Positions 15,748 to 23,185 of a stretch of 64,000 bases of DNA are shown here, one piece after another. The position numbers were made by a program, and so were the translations under genes. Each line of letters opens with the position of its first letter. Position 1 is the first letter of the stretch. The stretch lies in contig JAGAAX010000045.1 in NCBI GenBank assembly GCA_017614995.1, positions 1 through 64,000 on the forward strand, in the 5' to 3' direction. The DNA comes from Spirochaetaceae bacterium. GTDB taxonomy: Bacteria > Spirochaetota > Spirochaetia > Treponematales > Treponemataceae. The notes beneath the pieces were generated by a model. That model was not told the origin of the DNA, did not search any database, and saw only the letters and a list, made by a program, of their open reading frames with translations.

Positions 15748-16677
15748 CTAATAAGCATATCTGAGCAACAGACCGTTCGGCAGAATTCGGGCTGTAAGGC
15801 CTCTGCCAGACTTATTAAGCTGGGCAAAATATGTGTGCAGAATAGGCACTAAAAGACCTGTGTTTGTTCCTATTACAGCACCGGTGAGCACGTCTGTAAA
15901 GAAGTGGTTGCCGCTCCGCATGCGCATGTAGGCTGTAGCCGCGGCAAGAGAATAAGACGCAGCAATAACAGGCAGCTTCAGCTTAGAATCAGGAAAATAA
16001 GTGCCGAAAGTGTAGCTTGTAAAAGCCGCCGCATTAAACGCAAGCGTTGTGTGCCCAGACGGAAAAGACTTGTGCCAGTCGCCCGAATCAACTTCGCTCT
16101 GCGGGTAGCCTGAATAGTACATATATGGGCGTATTCTGTTCGCAATGTTCTTGCCGAATTCTTTCGCGCTGTATGCCCAGAGCACAGACTCAAGATACAT
16201 CATACCGATTGTAAGAAAATCCGATTTTGGCGCTTTCAGCATTACTATTGCCGGTGTAAGCATTGTGGCAATTTGCAGAACATCGCCTGTAATGTCGAGG
16301 TTCTTCGAATACGGATTCATAAAAACGCTGTCAATGCCTGTAATAGAATCCGGGTCATAAGGAGAGCCGATGAATATCGGCGCATTGTTCTTTTTTTCGT
16401 TTCTTTTTTCAATGAGATAATCAACGCCGAGAAAAGCCACGCCGCCGAGCGTTATCACTGTGTCGCCGACAGGATCAAGCGCAAACGGATGCTCTTCTTT
16501 AGTCGGTACAAAATCCTGCGCGTATTTGCCTTCTTTCTGGGCGCGCAGCCCGTTCGCAATGTCGCTTTTAGACTGTGCCGAAAGCGGAATTTGAGCACAC
16601 AAAATGAAGAACATTAAAGCCATAATGCAGTGCGGAAACTTATGTTGATTAGTAAAGCCGTTTCTTGTTGCGCTCAT
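15748..16677 (-). CDS. PAP2-family membrane phosphatase
   Basis: Predicted phosphatidic acid or undecaprenyl-pyrophosphate type phosphatase, about 309 residues. All three PAP2 motifs are present: K-N-I-A-N-R-I-RP (KX6RP), PSGH (SFPSGHTTLAF) and RX5HX3D (RMRSGNHFFTD). The N-terminus has a signal peptide-like hydrophobic segment ending PLSAQS and the catalytic half is polytopic, so the active site should face the periplasm. The start at 16677 is seven bases after a TATCAT -10 box, with no ribosome-binding site; a TTG seven codons upstream would lie across that promoter and is unlikely. Confidence 0.85.
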   Translation of the reverse strand: MSATRNGFTNQHKFPHCIMALMFFILCAQIPLSAQSKSDIANGLRAQKEGKYAQDFVPTKEEHPFALDPVGDTVITLGGVAFLGVDYLIEKRNEKKNNAPIFIGSPYDPDSITGIDSVFMNPYSKNLDITGDVLQIATMLTPAIVMLKAPKSDFLTIGMMYLESVLWAYSAKEFGKNIANRIRPYMYYSGYPQSEVDSGDWHKSFPSGHTTLAFNAAAFTSYTFGTYFPDSKLKLPVIAASYSLAAATAYMRMRSGNHFFTDVLTGAVIGTNTGLLVPILHTYFAQLNKSGRGLTARILPNGLLLRYAY

Positions 16678-16684
16678 AAACTGA

Positions 16685-16713
16685 ATGATACCATGCAAAA
16701 GCGAAAACTACAA
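16685..16713 (-). promoter_or_regulatory. Promoter giving a probably leaderless PAP2 mRNA
   Basis: Minus-strand TTGTAG (16708-16713), 17 nt, TATCAT (16685-16690), then seven bases to the ATG at 16677. Confidence 0.55.
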
Positions 16714-16739
16714 CAGCTCCAGAACAGAATTGCAGAATG

Positions 16740-17279
16740 CTAAAGCTGATTGCCCTGTAGGGCGGCGAGGAAGGCGCGCTTTTCTTCTTTTGATTTGAAC
16801 ACAGTTTTCGGCACAAGCTCAATCTGGTTGGGTGCAAGATAAACCGCAATAGAAAGCGGTGTTTCAAAAACAAGGTTGATAAGCTTTAATGGCACAACCG
16901 AAAGCCTTCCGGTTTCTTCCTCTAAAGTAAGCGTGTTGTTTTCAATTTTTATAGTTGTTCTGACCGGCTGCCAGATTTCCGGGTTTGCGCTTATTCTGCT
17001 CCGGCAGTTGCGCGAGACAAGTTTCGGTATAAAAAACAGAGACGGAATCCGCCAGAAATTGTACATAATTATAATTGAGCCGTAGAGAAGCAGGTAAGAG
17101 ATAATATTTTCCGTCATAAACACAGAATGAACAAAAAAAGCCAGTACAAACAGCAGATTCAAGATACTCCATAGAACAATCTGAAGCCCGCGATTCTGCA
17201 TACTCTCAATGCGCCGCTTAGCCTGCGTCATGGCGAAATCTACAATCTGGTCGTCAGTCTGCGTGTATGTGTATTCCAT
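16740..17279 (-). CDS. YcxB-like membrane protein
   Basis: About 179 residues, beginning MEYTYTQTDDQIVDFAMTQ. Two adjacent transmembrane segments (around residues 35-80) are followed by a C-terminal cytosolic beta-rich domain. This contains TTIKIENNTLTLEEETG and ends with LVPKTVFKSKEEKRAFLAAL, as in YcxB-like proteins of unknown function. The ATG at 17279 lies six bases after a TATCAT -10 box and lacks a ribosome-binding site. An upstream TTG at 17324 would place coding sequence over the promoter and is rejected. Confidence 0.75.
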   Translation of the reverse strand: MEYTYTQTDDQIVDFAMTQAKRRIESMQNRGLQIVLWSILNLLFVLAFFVHSVFMTENIISYLLLYGSIIIMYNFWRIPSLFFIPKLVSRNCRSRISANPEIWQPVRTTIKIENNTLTLEEETGRLSVVPLKLINLVFETPLSIAVYLAPNQIELVPKTVFKSKEEKRAFLAALQGNQL

Positions 17280-17285
17280 GCTTGA

Positions 17286-17314
17286 ATGATACAATAAAAA
17301 AAATGCACTGTAAA
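17286..17314 (-). promoter_or_regulatory. Promoter giving a probably leaderless YcxB-like mRNA
   Basis: Minus-strand TTTACA (17309-17314), 17 nt, TATCAT (17286-17291), six bases, ATG at 17279. This is one of the clearest leaderless arrangements in the window. Confidence 0.65.
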
Positions 17315-17349
17315 CGAAAATCAATTTCTATACATAAGCTGAATCAATC

Positions 17350-17448
17350 AAGAGCCTGCTCTCGGCGGATTTTCGTTTCGCAAAACGGCTTCACCCCTTC
17401 GGGGTTGCAGAGTGTTTTGCTCACAAAAATCCGCCTACGCAGGCTCTT
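17350..17448. repeat. 99-bp multi-stem cruciform
   Basis: Four concentric stems pair in order: AAGAGCCTGC (17350-17359) with GCAGGCTCTT (17439-17448), GGCGGATTTT with AAAATCCGCC, GCAAAAC with GTTTTGC, and CCCC with GGGG around a TTC loop. Small unpaired bulges lie between them. It sits between the YcxB-like promoter and the 41-bp array. Confidence 0.75.
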
Positions 17449-17499
17449 GTAGATGCACATTAATATAGTTTGATTTTCTAGCTGGAAGGTGGAGTGAAC

Positions 17500-17764
17500 A
17501 ATCGTAATGATTACGATTTGAGAAAATGAGCAAAGTGGGCAATCGTAATGATTACGATTCAAGAAAATGGCGAAAGTGAACAATCGTTATAATTACGATT
17601 TGAAAAAATGACGAAAGTGAACAATCGTAATAATTACGATTTGAGAAAATGACGAAAGTGAGCAAACGTAATGATTACGTTTTGAGAAAATGACCAAAGT
17701 GGGCGAACGTCATGATGACGTTTCATGAAAATCATCAAATTGAACAAACGTCATGATGACGTTG
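17500..17764. repeat. Array 1: seven 19-bp palindromes at an exact 41-bp pitch
   Basis: Palindromes start at 17500, 17541, 17582, 17623, 17664, 17705 and 17746. The first is AATCGTAATGATTACGATT (9-bp arms, 1-nt centre). Unit 5 changes T to A in the left arm and A to T in the right; units 6-7 also change A to C with T to G, so symmetry is kept. The 22-bp spacers are alike (GAAAATGACGAAAGTGA core) and end TGGGC, TGAAC or TGAGC. The cores of units 1, 2 and 4 are perfect TCGTAAT-N-ATTACGA sequences. Confidence 0.9.
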
Positions 17765-17791
17765 TACAAAGCTTGAAAGTGATTTTTTTCA

Positions 17792-17820
17792 TTGACAGTT
17801 AAAAGCCCCTTCTTTATACT
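17792..17820 (+). promoter_or_regulatory. Strong sigma70-type promoter
   Basis: TTGACA (17792-17797), 17 nt, TATACT (17815-17820). It begins 27 bp after the last palindrome of array 1 and drives a leader of about 150 nt to the gene at 17976. Confidence 0.75.
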
Positions 17821-17832
17821 TATAAAAGCTTC

Positions 17833-17962
17833 ATGGTAAAGCTTGCAGCCAGTGCGAAGATCAAATCATACCATATCCACATCTTAAATACCTAAGAGCA
17901 TCGGGGTTATTGTTGCTTTAAGGTACTGGCAAAATAAACTAAAGCAATAATGTAAGATGCTC
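17833..17962 (+). promoter_or_regulatory. Structured 5' leader with complementary hairpin loops
   Basis: Hairpin 1 pairs ATGGTA (17833-17838) with TACCAT (17869-17874). Hairpin 2 pairs GAGCATC (17896-17902) with GATGCTC (17956-17962), with an inner stem GCTTTA (17915-17920) / TAAAGC (17940-17945). GCCAGT in loop 1 (17848-17853) is the exact complement of ACTGGC in loop 2 (17925-17930). The ribosome-binding site AGAGGTG follows directly. The leader does not match any riboswitch I know. Confidence 0.5.
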
Positions 17963-17975
17963 AAAGAGGTGTTTT

Positions 17976-18662
17976 ATGACAAATCTTGAATTCTTCAAGA
18001 ATGAAGCCAAGAAATTCTTAAAAGATTGGCGGACACAAACCCAAACAGTAGGAAGTGATGGAGCAATTTCTTATCACTATGATTGGATGTTCTACGATGT
18101 AGGCGACCTGTTCTTTTATTATGAATTAGATGATAAAGATGAACAGAATATAAAGCTTGCAAGAGCCCAGCATTACATTGCGAACATGCTTGGTTATAAA
18201 AAGTGGGATAATTTAATTCATGCTTCTGATACAGAACTTGAGCTTGCAGAATTTCTTCTTCGTCATTTTAAAAATGCACAAGATGTACAAGGCTGGCAAG
18301 AAACTTTAATGTTCACTGGAATAGAACAATATGGTGAAGAAGCTGTTCTTGAGTATGCTAAGCAATATTACATGCTTAAAGATACAAAAGAAAACATACA
18401 GCTTCCTAGACCAACAATTTTGTTTGGACAGACAAAAATTGCAGGACTCCAAAGAGGTATTGAAGCTTTTGGAATGTTTAAAATGGACACAAAAGTTCGT
18501 TGTTTTCATTGCGGAAGAGAATATCTGTACAAGGAAGCATCTGTTGTTCAATTTCCTTATGATGATGAGCCTTCGGTTTTCTGTAAACATTATCCAGAAT
18601 GTAATGGTTCTTTGATTGATATGGATATAGTTGACGAAGTGAAAGACACAATAGAAATATAA
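17976..18662 (+). CDS. Unknown protein with C-terminal zinc ribbon
   Basis: A 228-residue soluble protein. The N-terminal part is helical. A segment near residues 70-95 (AQHYIANMLGYKKWDNLI) resembles the short helical module found in so-called glyoxalase-related and ankyrin-type bacterial proteins. The C-terminal 60 residues carry CFHCGREY near 172 and, about 30 residues later, CKHYPEC, a C-x2-C...C-x5-C arrangement that should bind zinc. It is AT-rich compared with the surrounding genes. It has a strong promoter, a structured leader and array 1 upstream, and is followed 19 bp later by a small lipoprotein gene. Function unknown. Confidence 0.7.
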   Translation: MTNLEFFKNEAKKFLKDWRTQTQTVGSDGAISYHYDWMFYDVGDLFFYYELDDKDEQNIKLARAQHYIANMLGYKKWDNLIHASDTELELAEFLLRHFKNAQDVQGWQETLMFTGIEQYGEEAVLEYAKQYYMLKDTKENIQLPRPTILFGQTKIAGLQRGIEAFGMFKMDTKVRCFHCGREYLYKEASVVQFPYDDEPSVFCKHYPECNGSLIDMDIVDEVKDTIEI

Positions 18663-18681
18663 ATACAAAGGAGCATTTATT

Positions 18682-19065
18682 ATGAAGAAACTCTCAGTTT
18701 TAGTTCTTGTTTTTTTGTTCATGGTTTTGTTAGTTTCATGCGAAACTGCAAGTGGAACAAATGTCGTTACAGGCAAGCAAAGACCTGCAACTAATCCGAA
18801 TGACGTTATTCTATATGCAGAACCACCAGCAAATTACGAAGTGATTGGAGTTGTAACTGCTTCTAGTGATTCTGGCTGGACAGAACAAGAAGATTTGAAT
18901 TATGCAATTGCTGAATTGAAAAAGCAGGCTGCAAAAATCGGTGCGAATGGTGTTATTCTTGAAAATATAAGCACTACAGAAAGTGGCGGAATCATCAGCA
19001 ATGGAATATACTTTCCTGCAACTGCAAAGAATATTTCTGGAAAAGCTATTTATGTAAAGAAATAA
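18682..19065 (+). CDS. Small lipoprotein of unknown function
   Basis: A 127-residue precursor with a lipobox (LLVSC, Cys20). The mature part contains a YEVIGVV strand, then AIAELKKQAAKIGANGVILENI. This layout of a beta strand plus a helix ending GANGVI recurs in small envelope lipoproteins of the RcsF/YbjQ kind. Resemblance is structural only. An AAGGAG ribosome-binding site is present and the gene follows the zinc-ribbon gene by 19 bp, so the two are probably co-transcribed. Confidence 0.65.
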   Translation: MKKLSVLVLVFLFMVLLVSCETASGTNVVTGKQRPATNPNDVILYAEPPANYEVIGVVTASSDSGWTEQEDLNYAIAELKKQAAKIGANGVILENISTTESGGIISNGIYFPATAKNISGKAIYVKK

Positions 19066-19159
19066 TTATCAACACTTCAAGAGGTTTTTCATCGTCTGGT
19101 GAAGAACCTCTGCTTTAAATTGCCAAAGGCATGAGGGTGCGGAGCATGGTATATAAGCT

Positions 19160-19235
19160 GTCGGTTTTTGTGCAAACAAAAAGCGACACTTTTTGCCGAA
19201 TAAGCTCCATTCGTAGATTGGGCTATTGCGAAAAG
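19160..19235. repeat. Nested hairpin element, A-B half copy, with adjoining small hairpins
   Basis: Stem A pairs GTCG and TTTTTGT with ACAAAAA and CGAC (19160-19187). Stem B pairs CTTTTTGC (19189-19196) with GCGAAAAG (19228-19235). Downstream, CGGTT-TTG-AACCG and CTCCGCAAGCGTAAGCCG follow; the latter recurs at 26012 after array 2. The remaining bases of 19066-19372 show no gene. Confidence 0.6.
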
Positions 19236-19372
19236 AGTATCGCGCGGTTTTGAACCGTGCTCCGCAAGCGTAAGCCGTTTGCAAGTTGTATGCTCTTGAG
19301 GCTAAAGCTGAAAAAGGCTAAACTGTTCCATACTTTTTTCCATTTCCATTTTCAATAGAAGGTTATCGCGTT

Positions 19373-20515
19373 ATGAAAAATGCTCAGAAAAACCGCGCAA
19401 AGTTTTTCTTTTTCGGAATTATTATTGTCTGCATTGCTGCTGCCGCCATGTTTTTGATGCCGCAGACGGAAAAGGCGGCTTATTCAAAGTTTCAGACTGA
19501 CTTAAAGGCAGACGCAATAGAAACTGTGGTTTTTCAGGGTGACACGCTCGGTGTAACTCTCAAAGACGGAACAAAATACACCGCGCCGAACCCGGATTCG
19601 CCTGTGCTTAAAGAAGAGCTGCTTCTAAAAGACGTAAAAGTCTCTGACGGCAAAACTTTTGAAGAGACGCTCTCGCTTGTGTTTGACGCGGCGTTCTATC
19701 TGTTCTTTTTCGGCATTATATTTGTGGCTTTCCGCAAATTTATAAGCCCGAACACTTTCAAAGTTGTGCGCAAAACCGGCGTAACTTTCAAAGACGTAAT
19801 CGGAATGAATCAGCTTAAAAAAGACATGCTTCAGATAATCGACGTAATGCAGCACCCTGCGGAATACGCAAAAAAAGGCATAAGAATGCCGAAAGGCGTG
19901 CTGCTTGAGGGCGCGCCCGGCAACGGCAAGACGCTTTTTGCGCGTGCGCTTGCAGGCGAGGGCAAAATCAATTTTATTCCGGCTAAGGCAACCGATTTTG
20001 AGAGCATGTTCATGGCAATCGGTCCGCTGAAAGTCAAGCTGCTTTTCAAAAAGGCAAGACGGCACGCGCCCTGCATTGTGTTCATAGACGAATTTGACGG
20101 AATCGGCACGAAGCGCAATTATTCAGGCTCGGCAATTGAAACTGAAAACACGCGCATTGTCACTGCGCTTTTGAACGAGCTTGACGGCTTTACACCGAAT
20201 CAGGGCATTCTTGTGCTTGCTGCCACAAACAGCCGCAAAGCTTTGGACGAAGCTCTTATCCGCGCAGGACGCTTTGACGCAAAATACGAAGTTCCTTTCC
20301 CTGACTTTGAAATGCGCAAAGAACTTGCATCAAAGTTCCTTGAAGCAAAGCATTACGCTGAAGATGTTTCTGCTGAAGTTCTTGCAAGGCAGTTTGACGG
20401 CTTCTGCGCCGCTCAAATTGAGTCTGTAATCAACAAGGCGGCTCTTGTTGCCGGTCAGCAGGGCAGAGAAAATTTCAGTCTTGCCGACATAAAGGCAGCT
20501 CTAAAAGAAATCTGA
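19373..20515 (+). CDS. FtsH-like membrane AAA ATPase lacking the peptidase domain
   Basis: A 380-residue protein with the N-terminal layout of FtsH: a transmembrane segment (residues 12-32), a small periplasmic FtsH_ext-like domain (about 35-100) and a second transmembrane segment (about 105-125). The AAA module has Walker A GAPGNGKT, Walker B CIVFIDEFD and an arginine-finger region (DEALIRAGRFD). The pore loop reads MFMAIG where FtsH has MFVGVG. The protein stops at the AAA lid, so the M41 zinc-protease domain with HExxH is absent. No protease remnant follows before the next gene. It may act as an unfoldase or membrane-protein chaperone. Confidence 0.85.
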   Translation: MKNAQKNRAKFFFFGIIIVCIAAAAMFLMPQTEKAAYSKFQTDLKADAIETVVFQGDTLGVTLKDGTKYTAPNPDSPVLKEELLLKDVKVSDGKTFEETLSLVFDAAFYLFFFGIIFVAFRKFISPNTFKVVRKTGVTFKDVIGMNQLKKDMLQIIDVMQHPAEYAKKGIRMPKGVLLEGAPGNGKTLFARALAGEGKINFIPAKATDFESMFMAIGPLKVKLLFKKARRHAPCIVFIDEFDGIGTKRNYSGSAIETENTRIVTALLNELDGFTPNQGILVLAATNSRKALDEALIRAGRFDAKYEVPFPDFEMRKELASKFLEAKHYAEDVSAEVLARQFDGFCAAQIESVINKAALVAGQQGRENFSLADIKAALKEI

Positions 20516-20566
20516 TTTGTTAGCCCTTCTTTACAAAAGACAGGAATGATGCGAAAATGACTTGTT

Positions 20567-23167
20567 ATGGAGAAGCTTCATTTTGATGTAAAGGGCATGT
20601 CTTGCGGAGCGTGTTCTGCAAGGGTTGAAAAAGCTGTTAATTCTTTAGATTGCATAAAAAAGGCTGATGTAAATCTGCTCGCAGGTACAATGCAGGTTGA
20701 AACTGCTGAAAATATAGAAGCCAAAGAGGCTGTGCCGCTGATTGTCAGTGCGGTAGAAAAAGCCGGTTATCAGGCGGAGTTTCAGCAGAAAAAAAAGCCT
20801 GCCGAAAATGCCGCTAATGCCGGCAAAGCTGCAAAAGGCGGTGCACCGATTGAGACAGACGCTCTTTTAGAAGCCGCGGAGCATTTAAAGTTCCGCTTCT
20901 GGTTTTCGCTCTGCTTTTTAGTTCCACTTATGTACATTGCAATGCATCAGATGCTGCCTTTTCCTGTTCCGGCGGCAGTTAAGCTTTTATTTGACGGGCA
21001 CGAGAACGCGCTTATTTTTGTGCTTTCGCAGTTTATGCTTGTGCTGCCAATCTGCTATGCAAACCGCGCCTATTTTTCTTCGGGCTTTAAGAAGCTTTTT
21101 CATTTTCAGCCTAACATGGACAGCCTTATTGCCGTAGGTGCAAGTGCCGCGGCGGTTTACGGCGTAGCCGTTCTTTTCAGGCTTGCCTACGCTATGGGGC
21201 ATGGCAACACAGCGCTTGTGCATGAACTTATGCACACAGTCTATTTTGAGTCGGCAGGCTCAATTTTGACGCTTGTAACTTTCGGCAAATGGCTTGAAGC
21301 TAAAAGCAAGGGCAAGACGCGCGACGCAATCAAAAAGCTTATAAAGCTTGCGCCAAAAACTGCGCTGGTCGAAAAAAACGGCGCAGAAGTCGAAGTTGAT
21401 GTTGAAACGCTTAGTGTGGGCGATGTTGTAATCGTAAAGCCGGGTACACAAATTCCGGTTGACGGTGTAATTGTTTCAGGCGACGCCTCAATAGACGAAT
21501 CTTCTCTTACCGGCGAGAGCGTGCCTGTCTTTAAGAAAGTGAATGATTCTGTAAGAGCGGCTACGCTCAATGTGAGCGGCTTTTTGAAAATTCGTTCCGA
21601 AGCTGTCGGCAGCGACACCGCTTTTTCAAGAATAATTGCTCTTGTAGAAGAAGCCGCCTCAAGCAAAGCGCCTGTTGCAAAAGCCGCAGACACAGTGGCA
21701 CTTTATTTTGTTCCGGCTGTAATGCTTATTGCGGCTGTTACTTTTGTTGTGTGGCTTTCAAAAGGAGCGGCTTTTCAAGATGCATTGTCGTGCGCAATTT
21801 CTGTGCTTGTAATTTCGTGCCCATGCGCGCTTGGCTTGGCAACGCCTGTCGCAATTATGGTTGGTACAACAAAGGGCGCAGAGAACGGCATATTAATCAA
21901 GTCCGGCGAAGACCTTCAGACTCTCAACAAAGTTGACACAATTGTGCTAGACAAGACCGGCACTGTTACAGAAGGCCGCCTTTCAGTTTCTGATGTGGAA
22001 GTGCTTGCAAAAGACGTTTTTGACGAAAATCACCTGCTCAATCTTGCGTCTGCAATTGAGTCTTTAAGTGAACATCCTGTGGCAAAGGCAATAGTTGAGA
22101 GCGTGCAGAAAAAGGCTTTTTTTGACAAAAACGCAAAATACACTTGCACAGATTTTGTCTCGGTTGCAGGCAAGGGCGTAAAAGGCGTTGTAAACGGCGT
22201 GCATTATGCGGCCGGCAACGCGGGGCTTTTCAGCAGTGTGCCAGAAGCCATTCTCGCCAAAGTAAATGCGCTTGCTTCGCAGGGCAAGACAATCGTGCTT
22301 ATTGCTGAAGCTAACGCCCACAACTCGCCGGGCGGTGCGGTTCTGGCGCAGAAATTCTTAGGTCTTATCGCGTGCACAGACAAAATCAGAGAAACTACAA
22401 AAGAAGCTGTTGCCGCCTTTAAAAACGAAAAATGTTCTGTTATTATGCTTACCGGCGACAACGAAAAAGCCGCAAAATATATTGCTTCTCTTGCAGGCAT
22501 AGACAATGTCATTTCAGAAGTTCTGCCTAATGAAAAAGAAGCCGAAATAAGGCGCTTGAAAGAGCAGGGGCACAAAGTTGCAATGATTGGCGACGGCATA
22601 AATGACGCGCCTGCCTTAGTCCGCGCCGACTCTGGCATTGCAATCGGTGCAGGCACAGATGTTGCCATAGAAAGCGCCGGCATCATTCTTGTAAGAAATG
22701 ACTTGCGCGATGCAGTTAATGCCCTGCGGCTTTCTAAGGCTGTAATGCGCAATATAAAGCAGAATCTTTTCTGGGCGTTTTTCTATAATACGCTCGGAAT
22801 TCCATTGGCCGCAGGGGCTTTTTACGGGCTTCTCGGCATAAAGCTCAGCCCTATGATTGGTTCTGCAGCTATGGGCTTGAGCAGTGTTTGTGTAGTTTCT
22901 AACGCGCTTAGACTGCGCTTTTTCAAGACTAAATATAAATCTGGGGGTAACGGTATGTCTAAAAAAATTGAAATTGTCATTGACGGAATGATGTGTTCTC
23001 ATTGCAGCGGAAGAGTTGAACAGGCTTTGAACGCTGTTGAAGGTGTTTCTGCAACTGTTAATCTTGAAAAGAAAACAGCTTATATAGAGGCTGCCGATTC
23101 AGTTTCTAATGACGTTTTGAAAGCGGCTGTTACAAACGCCGGTTATACGGTAGTTTCAATAAAATAG
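20567..23167 (+). CDS. copA: Copper-exporting P1B-type ATPase with N- and C-terminal metal-binding domains
   Basis: Pumps Cu(I) out of the cytoplasm. The 866-residue protein starts with an HMA domain (GMSCGACS, Cys13/Cys16) and a linker to about residue 105. The transmembrane core has the CPC metal site at 418-420 (ISCPCALG). Also present are the phosphorylation motif DKTGT at Asp462, the HP motif (SEHPVAKA) and GDGINDAP. A second HMA domain forms the C-terminus (GMMCSHCS, Cys810/Cys813). The C-terminal position is uncommon. No good ribosome-binding site precedes the ATG; a five-codon frame starts 25 bp upstream. Confidence 0.95.
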   Translation: MEKLHFDVKGMSCGACSARVEKAVNSLDCIKKADVNLLAGTMQVETAENIEAKEAVPLIVSAVEKAGYQAEFQQKKKPAENAANAGKAAKGGAPIETDALLEAAEHLKFRFWFSLCFLVPLMYIAMHQMLPFPVPAAVKLLFDGHENALIFVLSQFMLVLPICYANRAYFSSGFKKLFHFQPNMDSLIAVGASAAAVYGVAVLFRLAYAMGHGNTALVHELMHTVYFESAGSILTLVTFGKWLEAKSKGKTRDAIKKLIKLAPKTALVEKNGAEVEVDVETLSVGDVVIVKPGTQIPVDGVIVSGDASIDESSLTGESVPVFKKVNDSVRAATLNVSGFLKIRSEAVGSDTAFSRIIALVEEAASSKAPVAKAADTVALYFVPAVMLIAAVTFVVWLSKGAAFQDALSCAISVLVISCPCALGLATPVAIMVGTTKGAENGILIKSGEDLQTLNKVDTIVLDKTGTVTEGRLSVSDVEVLAKDVFDENHLLNLASAIESLSEHPVAKAIVESVQKKAFFDKNAKYTCTDFVSVAGKGVKGVVNGVHYAAGNAGLFSSVPEAILAKVNALASQGKTIVLIAEANAHNSPGGAVLAQKFLGLIACTDKIRETTKEAVAAFKNEKCSVIMLTGDNEKAAKYIASLAGIDNVISEVLPNEKEAEIRRLKEQGHKVAMIGDGINDAPALVRADSGIAIGAGTDVAIESAGIILVRNDLRDAVNALRLSKAVMRNIKQNLFWAFFYNTLGIPLAAGAFYGLLGIKLSPMIGSAAMGLSSVCVVSNALRLRFFKTKYKSGGNGMSKKIEIVIDGMMCSHCSGRVEQALNAVEGVSATVNLEKKTAYIEAADSVSNDVLKAAVTNAGYTVVSIK
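22955..23167 (+). CDS. Possible separately translated CopZ-like copper chaperone inside copA
   Basis: The C-terminal HMA domain of the ATPase begins exactly at an internal ATG (residue 797). A GGGGG run at 22943-22947 sits seven bases before it and can pair with the 16S anti-Shine-Dalgarno. The 70-residue product (KKIEIVIDGMMCSHCSGR) has the size and fold of free CopZ. This is a proposal from sequence layout; it may simply be a domain. Confidence 0.35.
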   Translation: MSKKIEIVIDGMMCSHCSGRVEQALNAVEGVSATVNLEKKTAYIEAADSVSNDVLKAAVTNAGYTVVSIK

Positions 23168-23185
23168 AAAATAGGAAAAATCAAA

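Noticed and set aside
17267-17583. Open frames on both strands through the cruciform
   Set aside because: They arise from the symmetric stems; low complexity and no ribosome-binding site.
20541-20566. Five-codon leader peptide (ATGATGCGAAAATGA) upstream of copA
   Set aside because: The frame is real, but nothing indicates a regulatory role; AGGA touches its first ATG with no spacing.
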